From: Ariolimax columbianus
Taxonomy: Eukaryota > Mollusca > Gastropoda > Stylommatophora > Arionidae
DNA length: 64,000 nt
Reading direction: 5' to 3'
Assembly: GCA_036924085.1 (NCBI GenBank)
Contig: JAVGWX010000003.1
Span: 131,747,023 to 131,811,022, forward strand
Of the stretch, positions 20,860 through 31,799 are shown piece by piece. The position numbers and the translations under genes were made by a program. Under the pieces are notes generated by a model. It did not search any database. It saw only the letters and a program-made list of their open reading frames with translations, and was not told where the DNA came from. Every line of letters starts with the position of its first letter. The stretch's first letter is position 1.

Positions 20860-21830
20860 GGTAATCTATCTTGCGCATCTAACTTATTTTTATACATCTA
20901 TATAATTAATAATTGTAAATCTATATAACTAATCATTGTACATCTATATAACTAATCATTGAATATATATATTTATATAACAAATCCTTGTCAGGTCAGG
21001 TCAGGTCATCCCGTAACCGGTGAGGTCGTTGAGGCACACATGAAGATATCCTCACAACACCACGCCACCCTTCTCTGTCAGTGGCCGCTGCCTATGCCTC
21101 TTCTGGTCGGAGATGGGTCCATTCTTGTATGTTGCCCTCCCATCTCTTTTTGGGACGGCCTCTTCGTCTTCTGCCTTGCACCTTTCCGTGGAGTATTGCA
21201 TTTGCAAGACCATTTGATCTCGATATGTGACAGTACCAAGCGAGTTTCCTTTTTTTGACAGTTGCCAAGAGGTCTTCAAAAGGCCTTTTTGCTGTTGTAA
21301 TTGTATCTCGTATTTCCTCATTGTAACTCGATCTTTGTACGTAACATTTAAAAGTCTTCGGAAACATCTCATCTTCAAGGCCTGTATTCTTCGCTGAAGG
21401 TCAGCTGTAATTGTCTATGTCTCACACGCATAAAGGAATATTGACAGGACCAGTGTACGCATTAATCTGATTTTCGTGCATAGTGCTAACCGTTTATCTT
21501 GCCATATTTTGTTAAGCCATGCAAGCGCCGCTATTTTCTGTGCTATTCTGGCAAACACCTCTCATTTTGATTCTTCATCACTGACAATCGACCCTAGATA
21601 TTTAAAACGGTCAACCACTTCGAGGTCCTGACCATTAGCGTTTAATCCTTGTAAATCTATATAAAAAATCATTGTAAATCTATAATTATTCCTTGTAAAT
21701 CTGTATGACTAATACTTGTAAATTTATATAACTAGTCCTTGTAAATCTATATAACTAATCTGTGTAAATTTATATAACATCGTATACATCTATCTAACTA
21801 ATCCTTATACATCTAGACCAAGAAACACAC
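20860..21830. repeat. 23-bp AT-rich array, split by a LINE fragment
   Basis: Units of about 23 bp (TAATCATTGTAAATCTATAT, then AAC) occur at 20870-20991 and again at 21640-21815, with substitutions and small deletions. The two blocks flank the minus-strand LINE fragment at 20992-21643. They share AATCCTTGT at both junctions (20983-20991 and 21644-21652), consistent with a TSD, although the array itself contains this word. Confidence 0.78.
20992..21643 (-). pseudogene. LINE fragment: RT C-terminal domain and 3' end
   Basis: On the minus strand: VDRFKYLGSIVSDEE near 21625-21585, ALCTKIRLMRTLVLSIFLYA near 21490-21430, MRCFRRLLNVTYKD near 21375-21335, EEIRDTITTAKRPFEDLL near 21325-21275, KKRKLAWYCHISRSNGLA near 21260-21205, and GRRRRGRPKKRWEGNIQEWT near 21185-21125. 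This is the standard end of many LINE ORFs. One frameshift lies near 21330. The element is strongly 5'-truncated. Its 3' end carries short CCTGA repeats before the array resumes. Confidence 0.88.
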
Positions 21831-22261
21831 GGAGAAGAGACCCGTGAAAATGAATTTCGGTTCCTTAACCTCAACTGGAGGGAAGAAGAAAGGGCAGCTC
21901 CAAACCAAACTTGCTGCAGCAAGGTTGTCAATGGCCTATGCCCCGAAAAGAGCGATGAGCATTTATGCACAACCTAAGGTCTATGCTCCACGAGAAGCCT
22001 AGCGGTTTTGATGACCATTATAACTAAAATCATGAACTGTGTTTGGATTTACTTAGCCTTTAAAATTACTGATATAGCAATGGTTTTGGCTGAGATTATT
22101 ATGTGGTACGTAAGTTGTTATCGGGGCCCGATAGAAAAGTTAAGAATAGTAGCACTGTCACGTGCCAACCATGGTTGGACAGGGTCTAGCTACTCTGTCC
22201 TGCAGAAACTATCCACCATGAGAAGAGGACAAGACTTAACTACCATATGAGAGAAGACGAG
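21831..22261. other. Unassigned stretch
   Basis: No coding domain or known repeat is recognised. It lies between the 23-bp array and the 3' end of a CR1/L2-like element. Confidence 0.45.
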
Positions 22262-22985
22262 CGATTATACTTAACTAACTAACTTAACGACTTTATACTG
22301 GTTTAGAAGACCCTGCGGAGTCTGTATACAACCAGTTACATTTACATTACCTTGCTCTGAAAGCTATGGGCATCCAATTTATTCTTAAAATGCATTAACT
22401 GTCCCTGCCTCCACTACCTCCCCTGGCAATGCATTCCAAGCAGTCACCACTCTCTGACTAAAATATATTTCCTAATATCTAATCTGGACCTCGCTTTAGT
22501 CAGCGTGTCGCTATGCCCTCTTGTTATTGTGGGTGGCCTTTTTAAAAAAAAAACTTGTTATAGTCTAATTTATCCATTTCTCTGATCATCTTATAAACCT
22601 GTATTAAGTCACCACGAATTCTTCTCTCTTCTAGACACTGTAGACCGGTTTTTCTGAGTCTTTCCTCGTAACTGTAATTCTGGAATCCCACTATCATCTT
22701 TGTCGCTCTTTTTTGAATTCTTTCCAGCATGTTTATATCCTCTCTAAGATAATGACTCCACACCTGTACACAGTACTCCAATCTAGGTCTAACTAATGCT
22801 TTATACAGTTTGACTATCACTTCCTTGCTCCTATGTTTAATATTTCTTTTTATCATATCTAATATTGCATTTGCCTTTTTCACTGCTACCTTAACTTGCT
22901 CACTCACCTTTCCTGTATGATCTATTATAACCCCTAGGTCTCTTTCCTTATCTATCTTTCTAATATTGTTCTCTCCCCTTCTTTA
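22262..22985 (-). pseudogene. CR1/L2-like LINE, RT C-terminus and 3' UTR
   Basis: The minus strand carries a 121-codon open frame (22907-22542), preceded by KERDLGVIIDHTGKVSEQV near 22970-22900. It contains KANAILDMIKRNIKHRSKEV, LYKALVRPRLEYCVQVWSHY, LERIQKRATKMI and RRIRGDLIQVYKMI, the hallmark end of CR1/L2-type RTs. The 3' UTR continues to a TTAAG-type tail at about 22262-22290. Copies of the same 3' end lie at 31375-31690 (+), 33918-34172 (+) and 61972-62264 (-). The longest frame is intact but the element is strongly 5'-truncated, as is typical of the clade. Confidence 0.9.
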
Positions 22986-23565
22986 ATTATGTCCCATATT
23001 GGATCTACCCTACTATACTAGTCAGGCCATGAAGGGTTGGCCACCGGGTTGGCTCTGAAACATCCACAAGTAAAAAAAAAAAAAGAAGTACAAAAACAAG
23101 ACCTCTACACCCCAAAAGAGAAGAGAAGTGATTAGGTCCAGACAAGACAGGTTATTAGCTTGGTTTGTGTTAGTAAGCGATCGTTAGTCCCTAAATGTTG
23201 AGCCCTGCTGGACTTAGTTGAGTCTTACCAGGTCTGAGGTCGGTTAGCGTAAGGATTTAGATTAGACTAGACGTGTTAATAAATCGTTAGCAGCGTTCGA
23301 TGGTAGTTAGCCCTGATCACGGTAGCCAATGTAAAATAGATTAGACGGAGAGTGAATGGTAAAGGAATCTCTAAGTTGCCGTAATTCCACATAGTCTGTT
23401 CTAGAAAGATACATCGAATTTTATAATTGAACACCAAATGAACCAAGAATTGGTTACCAGTAGCAACCAAGAAGAAATGCTTATCAGCATAACTGGTCGA
23501 CGTTGTAACTGGCACAAAAATCATCAAAACTGTCATTTGTATTGGTGTTTATGTATGGATTTCAC

Positions 23566-23571
<6 letters not shown>

Positions 23572-23602
<31 letters not shown>
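23572..23602. repeat. (GT)n(AT)n microsatellite
   Basis: GTGTGTGTG runs into about 11 AT units. The flanking sequence 22986-23570 has no recognisable gene. Confidence 0.88.
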
Positions 23603-23879
23603 CACTACAAAATACACCGCAAAAAAAGATCTTAAAATGAGAAGTAGATTATATTTCATCAAATTGTTGTCCAGAAATGTTACATCAGAGTGTGACCATC
23701 TCATTAAGAAGAACAAGCATATCTGGGAGAAATTGCTGTTTGAACTCACCCTTCTTAATGGCATTCTGTTCCCTTTGTTCTACAGTAATTTGGACATCAG
23801 AGTGGCAGGTTCATGAGAAACATGCTCGTGAATGGTCAGTAACGTATGTGACTTCCACGGGCATTGATAAGACAGTGAT

Positions 23880-24110
23880 GCTGCACAGATAAAAATCAAA
23901 CTTCTGACAGGGTTCTGGGAGATCCCTGGCACTCCTGCAGAAGGTTTTGAAACAATTGGCTGAGGTCACCGCCTGGTGGATGGTTAGCTCTTGCTAAGAC
24001 GTCCAAGACAAGCTCATGATGTTAATGACTTCCATCGGCAGCAACAAGTCACCAGGATGGACTGGCCAGCTTACTTACCTGATCTCCACCCTATTGAGCA
24101 TCATTGTTAT
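23880..24110 (+). pseudogene. Tc1-like transposase C-terminal remnant
   Basis: In the plus frame from 23991, the segment VTRMDWPAYLPDLHPIEHH (24039-24095) matches the Tc1-family signature MDWPA.SPDLNPIEH. The catalytic D lies in PDL, and the preceding QAHDVNDFHRQQ corresponds to the NARPH..R....L helix. The final D/E of the triad and the N-terminal DNA-binding domain are not visible, and stops interrupt the upstream sequence. No terminal inverted repeats were recognised. Identification of the short motif is good, but the element is a remnant. Confidence 0.72.
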
Positions 24111-24139
24111 TCCAATGCAATGTCCCCCTTCCTCCTCCA

Positions 24140-24920
24140 AGCCCCCCTCCTAAAAAGTGGACACGACGAGGTCGCGGTAGATCTTTTCTACGAAGAGTTA
24201 AAGAAGCAAATACAACAGCATGCGTACAAAATAATCATCATTGAGATTTTAACGGACGTCAACACGATAGAACGAACCCTCCTTGTACAGCTTATTGAAA
24301 AAAAAACGAAATAGTAGGGATGATTACTTGTTGATCTTTGCTACGATGCACAAGCTACACGTCATGGTCAACTACTTTAAAAAAAAAAAGCCGCTGGTAG
24401 CGATGGACATGACACTCACCAAACTGAAAGAGCAAGACTTAAATCGACTATGTGCTTAGAAGTGATGTGACGTTTGTTAGCAAGGTGGAGGCACTGCACC
24501 GACAAGATAAAGACAGCGATCAAATGCCGATTAGGATGACAATGAACCTACACTATTTTCCTCAAACGGCGCTCCCATGTTCCGACAACGCTAGAGGATG
24601 CGTGGATGCGCGACCTTAATCAAAACGTGAGGTTCTGGAACAACTCAAGATGGAGAACATACTTCTAAAAGAAATAAAAAGCAGAAATGAAAAAATGTTC
24701 GTCATGCCAAACGATATGACAGTCCGCTGAAAGTTATATTGGAGGGAAGAGTGGAGGGTAAGAGATCCAAAGGATGGTAGAGGTGCAAATGGACAGATTA
24801 CATCACGATGTGGTTAGGACACAGTTTGACTGAGTGTACCAACCTGGCAAGTGACAGAAACAGCTGGAGATCCATTACCGCCAACCTCCGATGCGGATAC
24901 GGCACTTGATGAGGTTAATG
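24140..24920 (+). pseudogene. LINE scraps: endonuclease piece and a LINE C-terminal end
   Basis: Directly after the Tc1 remnant, the frame reads VDLFYEELKKQIQQHAYK near 24176-24230, which resembles the ..FY..LQ..I......II.GD part of LINE endonucleases. From about 24700 to 24917 the plus strand gives SPLKVILEGRVEGKRSKGW, then WTDYITMWLGHSLTEC and SWRSITAN, which is the basic C-terminal end of a LINE ORF. The intervening 24310-24700 is degenerate. Whether these two pieces were once a single element is unclear. Confidence 0.55.
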
Positions 24921-26061
24921 GTTCAAAACGAGAATTGGTACCGCGAGGTATCTCGTGCCCGTTGCCTGGATCAGCTGATGAACGTTCTGAATAGTTGCAC
25001 CCCCAGCGCCAAAATACCGAAACCAGCAGCAGGAAACCAAATCAGTGTCGGTACACAGCGACAACTTCTTGCAACTAGAAACATGCCCAAGATCAGAGAC
25101 GGACATGATAGGATCTCCATCTGCGAACTAAACAAGAAAATCAGACATAGGCTCAACGAAGATTATGAGACGTATAGTTAACAGCTTCTGATAAAGTCCG
25201 CTGAGACCAAAAGTAGTATAATAAAATGCAGGAAGACGCTACAACAAAAGAAAAGCCCCGTAACAGTCCTCACGAAGGAAGATGGTACAACATTCACAGA
25301 CGGATAGCAAATCTAGGGACAATACACAAAGTTCTACACGGGTCTCTTTGCATCAAAAACGGTAATGACTAACAAACGACCAAATATAGATTCAGCTGCA
25401 CTATCCTATATAGGTAGCGACAACTCAATACCTAAATTCAGGGAATTTGCCAGGTATGGACGGAACAACTGCAGAAATGCTTCAAGACTGACGGAAATAC
25501 AATCGCATACCAACTGGCCATAATTTCCAACATCTGCCTTCATACAAGAGAAATTCCAGACCAGCGGATGTGCTCCAAGAAAATACTGATCCACACAAAA
25601 ATTCAGGCGAACTACCTTCCATTCTGCTTGCTGTCAACTATTTATAAACTGTTCACAGATGTCATTACCGGCAAATTAAAAAAACAAATTGACGAGAACC
25701 AACCGCGAGAACATGCAAGTTTCAGGAATGGCTACTCAACCAATGACCACCTCCATATCATCAACCAATCAACGGAGAGAGCGCGGGAAGTCAATACATT
25801 GTGTTTGTAGACCAGGAAAATGCCTTTGATAACGTGAACACAAATGCAGAGGTAAATGCCCGGAGGAACCACGAAAAGGACACAGAGCTTCTAGAGAAGA
25901 TAAACGAGGGCTGCTTAAATGAGATCAATCATCTCCACAAGCCACTTTCCATACACCGAGGAGTACGACAAGAAGATATCATCTCTTCAAGACTGTTTAC
26001 ATTTGCCCTTGAAGAAGTTTTTAGGTCTCTAAACTAGTAGGATCGAGCTATCAACATATAT
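24921..26061 (+). pseudogene. Host LINE 2, part 1: linker to RT GVRQG block
   Basis: The plus strand shows RDGHDRISICELNKKIRHRL near 25097-25160 and KEDGTTFTDG near 25279-25308. The RT blocks follow: STIYKLFTDVITGKLKKQID near 25639-25697, ASFRNGYSTNDHLHIINQST near 25720-25775, VFVDQENAFDNV near 25800-25838 (first catalytic D in FVDQENAFD) and IHRGVRQEDIISSRLFTFA near 25955-26010. Stops fall between blocks. The sequence is broken at 26050-26061 by a minus-strand Jockey-like fragment and resumes at 26762. The clade is one of the endonuclease-RT LINEs without RNase H; I cannot name it further. Confidence 0.82.
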
Positions 26062-26761
26062 CTTCTTCTTTGCGTTCGGTTTCGTATGCTCGTTTTATGC
26101 CACCAGATGGGCTGCCTCCATGAAGTGGCACTTCAGTCGCAGGTCCTCAATGGTTCCCCACAGTTTGTCGTGTATGTTTCTCTCCTCGGGCCAGGTCTTC
26201 TCACGGGAGTCTTGGTGCAGTGGACATGTTTGCAGGATGTGTTCTGGAGTCTGGAGTTCTCTCTGACATGTGCATTGTGCAGTCTGTGCTGCTTTCATTT
26301 TATGCATGTGTGCATTTAGTCTGCAATGACCTGTTCTGAGGCGAAAAAGTGTGGTATACTGTTTCTTATTCAGTCTATTGATTGGGTCCTGTGGGTATTT
26401 ACTGTTTGTTCTCTCTATCCAATATTGTTTATATTTTTGTTTATGTTTGCGTTGGCTTCTGGCAGTGACACTGTGTGGGTGAATTGTTCTCTTTGTCCTC
26501 TTTCCCTGGCTAGCTTGTCCGCCCATTAATTCCCAGGTATGCTGCAGTGAGCTGGAATCCACTGGAGTGTGATTTTTATTGTGGTCTGAGAGTTTGTTTG
26601 GCTGACATATCAGTTCCCTTTCCATACTATTTCGTGGTTCTCTTTGTGTGGCCTGCAAAATGTCCATGCGGTCGCACAAAAACACTATTCTGTTATCCTT
26701 TAACCCCTTTTCATCCAATAGTTTGACTGCTTCAATTATTGCCTGTAGCTCTGTTCTTAGA
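26062..26761 (-). mobile_element. Second Jockey-like subfamily: RNase H part and Cys/His tail, nested
   Basis: A 224-codon minus-strand frame (26769-26095) begins inside RNase H (TELQAIIEAVKLLDEKG, then VFLCDRMDILQA, where the aspartate equivalent to LTDALAV is kept as CDRMD). It then reads CQPNKLSDHN... instead of the GNEEAD block, through a frameshift or deletion. It ends with FRLRTGHCRLNAHMHKM and CTCQRELQTPEHILQTCPLHQ. The last is the same Cys/His tail as in 17293-20392, but in a clearly different subfamily. The 3' end has a short GAAGAAGA tail at 26062-26073. The TSD is ATCAACATATAT (26050-26061 and 26762-26773). Confidence 0.88.
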
Positions 26762-27107
26762 ATCAACATATATGTCGAGATTCTCTTACACCTACAGTTT
26801 TGCGAACGACATGATGATCTTCAGCCACATAATTGCAGAAGCCGAACAAGGCCTAAATGAGCTAAATGAAGCATGCGCAAGGTAGTTGGAAAATAAACAG
26901 AAAGAAGACTCATTTTCTACTGATCAATTTCTACTAAACATTTTCTACACTATTGAGGAACTGCTATTAGAAAATGAGCCCATTGAAAATGTCAATGCGG
27001 ATGTCTATCTAGGCCACTAAACCAACAACAATCACAACATTGATAAGGAGATGTCACACAGAAGAACGGAGAGTTGGCTCAGCTTCAACCGCATTAAACC
27101 GATACTC
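26762..27107 (+). pseudogene. Host LINE 2, part 2: RT palm after first insertion
   Basis: The frame resumes in the TSD (INIYVEILLHLQF) and, after a one-base shift, gives FANDMMIFSHIIAEAEQGLN near 26802-26860, the catalytic YADD position altered to FAND. Then come LLENEPIENVNADVYLGH near 26965-27020 and WLSFNRIKPIL near 27072-27107. It is interrupted again at 27108 by a plus-strand Jockey-like fragment. Confidence 0.83.
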
Positions 27108-27542
27108 GCTAGATACATGACCAAATGGGAAACAGAACATACTGGCTACACAAAAAACGATGCGTATTACCAGTTGAAAAGAAGAGAGCAGGTCGTGGTT
27201 TTCAGACTTCGCACTGGCCACAATAGACTGAGGTACCACCTATTCAATAAATTAAAGATAGGTGGAACTGACGAATGCACGTGTGGTACTGAAAAAATGA
27301 CCGCTGAACATCTGCTGCAAAACTGCCCGACATACGAGGACCAGAGAAAGCAGTGGAAACCAGAGGAAACACTAGACAAGCTCTATGGCAGTGTCGTCAG
27401 CCTCATGATGATCGCTGCTTTTTTCGAAAAAATAAAGGTCGACGTCTGACAGCGTACGAAGAAGAAGAAGAAGAAGAAGAAGAAAAAGAAGAAGAAGAAG
27501 AAGAAGAAGAAGAACAAGAAGAACAAGAAGAACAAGAAGAAG
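27108..27542 (+). mobile_element. Jockey-like LINE 3' fragment, nested in host LINE 2
   Basis: It encodes the C-terminal 110 residues of the 17293-20392 family: RYMTKWETEH, YYQLKRREQVVVFRLRTGHN, then CTCGTEKMTAEHLLQNC and KLYGSVVSL. A small internal deletion changes RKHMWPSPVATLD to RKQWKPEETLD. After the stop (CGTCTGACAG) comes a GAA/GAACAA tail of about 95 bp. The flanks AAACCGATACTC (27096-27107) and AAACTGATACTC (27543-27554) form a 12-bp TSD with one mismatch. This is the most severely 5'-truncated copy in the window. Confidence 0.88.
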
Positions 27543-27890
27543 AAACTGATACTCAAGCAGATGACGAACGTCAAGTCCAGGGCTCACACTTTCAATAGCG
27601 TGGTTATCCCTACAATGCTATATGGGTGTGAGGTTTGGAGTCTACGCAAATCAAATGCAGAGAAAGCTCTGTATTACCGATAGAGGAAGGGAGCGAAAAG
27701 TACTAAACATCTCCCCCCAGAGACGACATCCCAAATACCGACATCCGAGAACAAGCACAGTTTCCAGAAGTCGTCGACTCTGCGTCAATGCCGGCCATGT
27801 GATCCGCATAAATGACGATAGATGGGCGAGGAGGGTGTCTTTCTAGTGGCCATACAACTACACGACATAGAGGTAATATGTCTCGCAAAA
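27543..27890 (+). pseudogene. Host LINE 2, part 3: RT C-terminal region
   Basis: The frame resumes in phase with part 2 and reads KQMTNVKSRAHTFNSVVIPT followed by MLYGCEVWSLR near 27557-27650. It continues with ISPRDDIPNTDIRE (27705-27750) and GHVIRINDDRWARRV near 27795-27838, the usual GH..R..D.RW end. Frameshifts are present near 27680 and 27780. This is the 3' end of an element whose body was split twice. Confidence 0.82.
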
Positions 27891-27899
27891 CTGTTAAAT

Positions 27900-28475
27900 C
27901 AGGCGTTGATTGAAGGGAAGGTAGTTGGTGATTGGCAAAGACCCGTGGTGGTATCTATTTGAAAAAAACATGGACAGATAGAAGAATTGCAGCTCTTATT
28001 AGGGCATATTCCTCCTTAGCCAAGTTGGAAAAATTTGAGCACGAGTCCTTGAGCAACAAATTTCGAGCTATTGTGGAGTCGCTGCTCAGTACTTCACAAT
28101 CAGGCTTCCGGAAAAGCAGGGAATGTACGGATGCTATATTTACGCTCAGACAGTTGAGTAGGTAAAAAAAGATAAAGTACAAAAAGATACTCCACATGGC
28201 GCTCATTGATGGAGAAAAGGCATTTGACGGGGTAAACCGATGTAGGCTATACGAGGTAATGGAGGAATATGGTGGGGAGGGTCAACTACTGGATTGCATT
28301 TGTGCCTTGTACGTAAACAGTGAAGGTGAAATACGAACGACTGCAGATATGACAAATTGGTTTCCAGTGCTGAGTGGTGTACGACAGGGGTGTGTTCTTT
28401 CTCCTTTTGTTCATAATTTCATGGATAAAATCACGCAGTTGGCGAACTCTCACGAAGTCCCCCAATGAACGGTTG
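27900..28475 (+). pseudogene. Third LINE lineage: RT fragment, fingers to GVRQGC
   Basis: Plus-strand blocks: KVVGDWQRPVVVSI near 27919-27960; SQSGFRKSRECTDAIFTLRQ near 28096-28155; HMALIDGEKAFDGVNRCRLY near 28193-28250 (catalytic D in ALIDGEKAFD); and LSGVRQGCVLSPF near 28369-28408. The element ends at about 28475 in a C-rich, A-rich junction before the YADD box. One or two frameshifts occur. It belongs to a different lineage from the host LINE that precedes it. Confidence 0.82.
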
Positions 28476-28890
28476 TTCCTCTCTCCGCCCCGCCCCTCCC
28501 CCTCCCCATAAATTAAAAAAGACAAAAAAAGATAAGAATTAAGAATAATAAATGATGAAAGGCAGAGAATTGTATACATTACAAGAAATGTAATAGAAAA
28601 CCATTTTAAAAGTAAAGATACAGTAAGAAAAGGAAATGACCATTTAGAGGTTGTGGAAAAACGATTGGATGTCGTTTGGGTATCGGTCTTCTAATAAAGG
28701 GGCCAATTGTTTCAAACATCGATACGACATAGGTTTCTTGCATAGGAGGTAACATTTAAAAAATCTTCCCTTATACACTAGACGTCGACTGCAATGGCAA
28801 ATGACTTTTGTTACAAAGTTTGTTTGGGAGAATGGAAGAAATACAAATTGATCATACTATGATTATTAGTTTGCGAAATTTAATGAAAAT
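28476..28890. other. Unassigned AT-rich stretch
   Basis: A C-rich then A-rich junction (28480-28540) is followed by anonymous AT-rich DNA with no recognisable motif. Confidence 0.45.
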
Positions 28891-29260
28891 TCGTAGTTGT
28901 CCATTTTATTGCCAACAATCATATTGGCTATATTTTTTGTGTTAAACGCTACATTCTTTTGCTTTTGATACAGGTGATCAGACATATTCACCCATTGGGA
29001 GATTGCTGTGTCGATTTTGTTTTGATGGAGGTCATGTCAAGCGCTCAAAATTGGTTGTTTTAAATAAGTGTCATCTCTTATCTTCGAGCGATGCATTTTT
29101 TCAACAATGAGACTCCAAATTGCAAAGTCAATAGGATTTCGTTCGGTGCTGTTTGATGAGCAAAATGTTGGAGACATAAAAGCAAGAAACAGTTTATCAA
29201 ACACGATGATCTGATGCAGCATCTTGTTAAAACACAAACATGTCTAAAGATGAAGGAACA
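28891..29260 (-). pseudogene. Tc1/mariner-superfamily transposase remnant
   Basis: On the minus strand, MFVF.QDAASDH near 29240-29205 matches the QQDGAPAH region holding the second catalytic D, with a stop replacing one residue. NPIDFAIWSLIVEKMHRSKI near 29150-29095 matches the NPLDFSIW region that follows the third catalytic residue. Then come ILSA.HDLHQNKIDTAISQW near 29045-28985 and a C-terminal helix near 28960. No terminal repeats were recognised. It is a different lineage from the Tc1-like remnant at 23880-24110 and the mariner end at 49234. Confidence 0.62.
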
Positions 29261-31340
29261 TCTGGATGAAGATGCTGTGTCAGTAGAACATTCAGGTAGC
29301 AGGCCCCTTATATTTTCATGGCTCGATTAAGTGAACAGACGTTTGTTCAATGCTAGACGTCTTGGCAGAGACGATAATGAATTTACTGAAAATCGGTTGC
29401 AAATAGGGCAGACTCTTAAAATCATATTACGTTTGCAAACTCCAATTTTTGCGTGAAAGCGATTATTATTATTGCACCGCAGGGTAAGAACATTAAACAA
29501 ATTTTCAACGGTAAGCTTAATCAAAGTTATCATATGTGCTGAATATACGTTTTTGCGGCAATCATGATCGCCACAGTATTGCCGCTTTGTTATATTCTGT
29601 TTGTTCTGTCGTTCTCCGTCATTTGAAATATTTCAGTTTCATTTTTTCTTGATAATATCTAGAATCGATGGCAGTGAAATGTTCAAATCTCTTGAAATTT
29701 CAATTTCGGTACGATGAGTTTGAGGTTTATCTAACTGGCTGAACTTCAAATATTGGATATTGGCAATGATCTGATCAGTACACACATATATCAGAATTTC
29801 TCTCCATTTATTGCATTTGACCGAACCAGTTTAATCAACCTTGCGCGAAATTTTAACCAGAGCAATATGAAACCGTTTGTCTGAAAATTCTTTTCAAAAT
29901 CGTAGCAGACTATGACTTTTAGTTAAGCGTGAGAAAACATAATGGTCCTTCTTTCGCAGTGACTGCCATTTCCCAGCAGATAGATCTAATGATTACGTCA
30001 AAAAATAACTCGTGCATGTGGGCATTCCAAAAGGAAAGGGAATACCTACTAAGGTACGAATTTAATTAAATTATGCAAATAGCCATTGTATCATATTGTA
30101 ATATTTACAAGGGTCCAACGAGCCAACGGTCAGAGAAGCTCTGAAAATACCGTTCGTGGTACTCACACATAACTTGAGAACCCTGCCCGAGAGATGGGGT
30201 TCAATGAACGGGTCATTGTTCGGAATTATCAAACAATTTTCGTTTAAGACTGTCCAGCAAAAATGGTTCTCTTCCCACGATTTCTACTGGGAATCCCACC
30301 ACCTTTTATGTCACATAGTAGGTTAAAAAATATGCTATCCTTTCTCTGGAGACACGTTAGTTTAAAAAAAGTTGAGCGAAGGAAATGAAGACAAACAGAA
30401 GTCATTGGCCGAAGCGGAGAGCTTAGAATATAAGCTGCGGGATGAGGGTTCTATGACGAGATCAGAAGAGAAGACTACTGTGCTGTTAGTATGTAGAATA
30501 TAGACCAGAGCAGAAGCTAGAATAGATTACAGAACATAGCCAGTGAGTGACAGGAAGAGAGAGATACAATTAGAAGTCACCGAAACAGACCAGCACTGAG
30601 AGGGAACCAGAGACCACGCGCGTGTAAAAATCTGTCTGCGTGATGTTCTGTTTGACTTATCGCTAACAGCTGTCACACGTGACACCTGAGTGACATTGGT
30701 CTGCAATCTCGACAGAGGGCCACGTGTTGCTTCAACACGAAGCTATCGTCCCTGGCAACACGTCGTAACACATGTGTTATCCTTTGCCTGACAACCACAG
30801 TAACAGAACCACTGTCGTCTGCCGTCGGCACGAGAACCGCTGCAGTCGCCGAGTTCCTGACAACAGATGACGAAGAAGAATAAACAGCAGATCTGATCAC
30901 TGTAGGCATCGTTCTGACGTTAAGACAAGACAGGAGGCTCAGAAGACATCTACTTTGTATAAGCTGAGAGGTATGACATAATGCTACCAAATGAGCGAGG
31001 ACAGAGAGATGAGACTGAGAACAAGTAGCATTGTATCAACGCAAAGGGTATAGACTTAGATTAGAACAATTTGCTAGAATTGATCTCGTGATAGAGCTCT
31101 GGGTTATTGAAGTGCAAGAGAAATACCTGTGCTAAATGCACGAAACTTTTTAGATACATTTTTATTTTTAGTTAGAGAAGTGTTGATAACGAAGCTCTTA
31201 ACGATTCTCATGCTTAGTATTAATATTATAATGTATATAATATTCAACAAATAAACATTCATTGTTTTACTGTTGTTAAAGGAATTGTTAGTGATTTTTA
31301 ATTAAAGTGTGAGTTAAGGAGTGAAAGTAGTAAGGCAGAA
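29261..31340. other. Unassigned, about 2 kb
   Basis: No gene, repeat family or RNA gene could be supported. Open frames, including a 105-codon one on the minus strand at 30673-30990, have no known motif and unremarkable composition. An AATAAA hexamer occurs at 31249-31254 near the end of an AT-rich stretch; without an upstream coding signal it is not evidence of a gene. Confidence 0.4.
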
Positions 31341-31374
31341 AGTTTATAATAAGTGGTGATAGAATAAGTCAGAG

Positions 31375-31690
31375 GAATGGATAAATTAGACTATAACAAG
31401 TTTTTTTTAAAATACAGCCACCCACAATAACACGAGGGCATAGCTACAAGCTGACTAAAAAGAGGTCCAGATTAGATATTAGGAAATATTTTTTAGTCAG
31501 AGAGTGATGTCTGCTTGGAATGCATTGCCAGGGGAGGTAGTGGAGGCAGGGACAGTTAATGCATTTAAGAATAAACTGGATGCGCATAGCTTTTAGAGCA
31601 AGGTGATGTAAATGTAACTGGCTGTATACAGACTCCGCAGGGTCTTCTAAACCAGTATAAAGACGTTAAGTTAAGTTAAGTTAAGTAGGG
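31375..31690 (+). mobile_element. CR1/L2-like LINE 3' end with TTAAG tail
   Basis: The sequence from GGATAAATTAGACTATAAC through GAATGCATTGCCAGGGGAGG and CTGTATACAGACTCCGCAGG to a (TTAAG)n tail (31667-31686) is the same 3' end as 22262-22560, in the plus orientation. It is strongly 5'-truncated and encodes only the last few dozen codons plus the 3' UTR. Confidence 0.88.
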
Positions 31691-31799
31691 GTAGAACCTG
31701 CCACGTAGATATAATTAGTACCGTGACTTAGGATTGGCTATTACGTTAACCTGCCACAAAATACATATAAAATACTAATAATAATAATGACCTTAATAA

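Noticed and set aside
30673..30990. A 105-codon minus-strand frame as a host gene
   Set aside because: Composition is Ser/Val/Arg-rich without motif; nothing in the flanks supports an exon.
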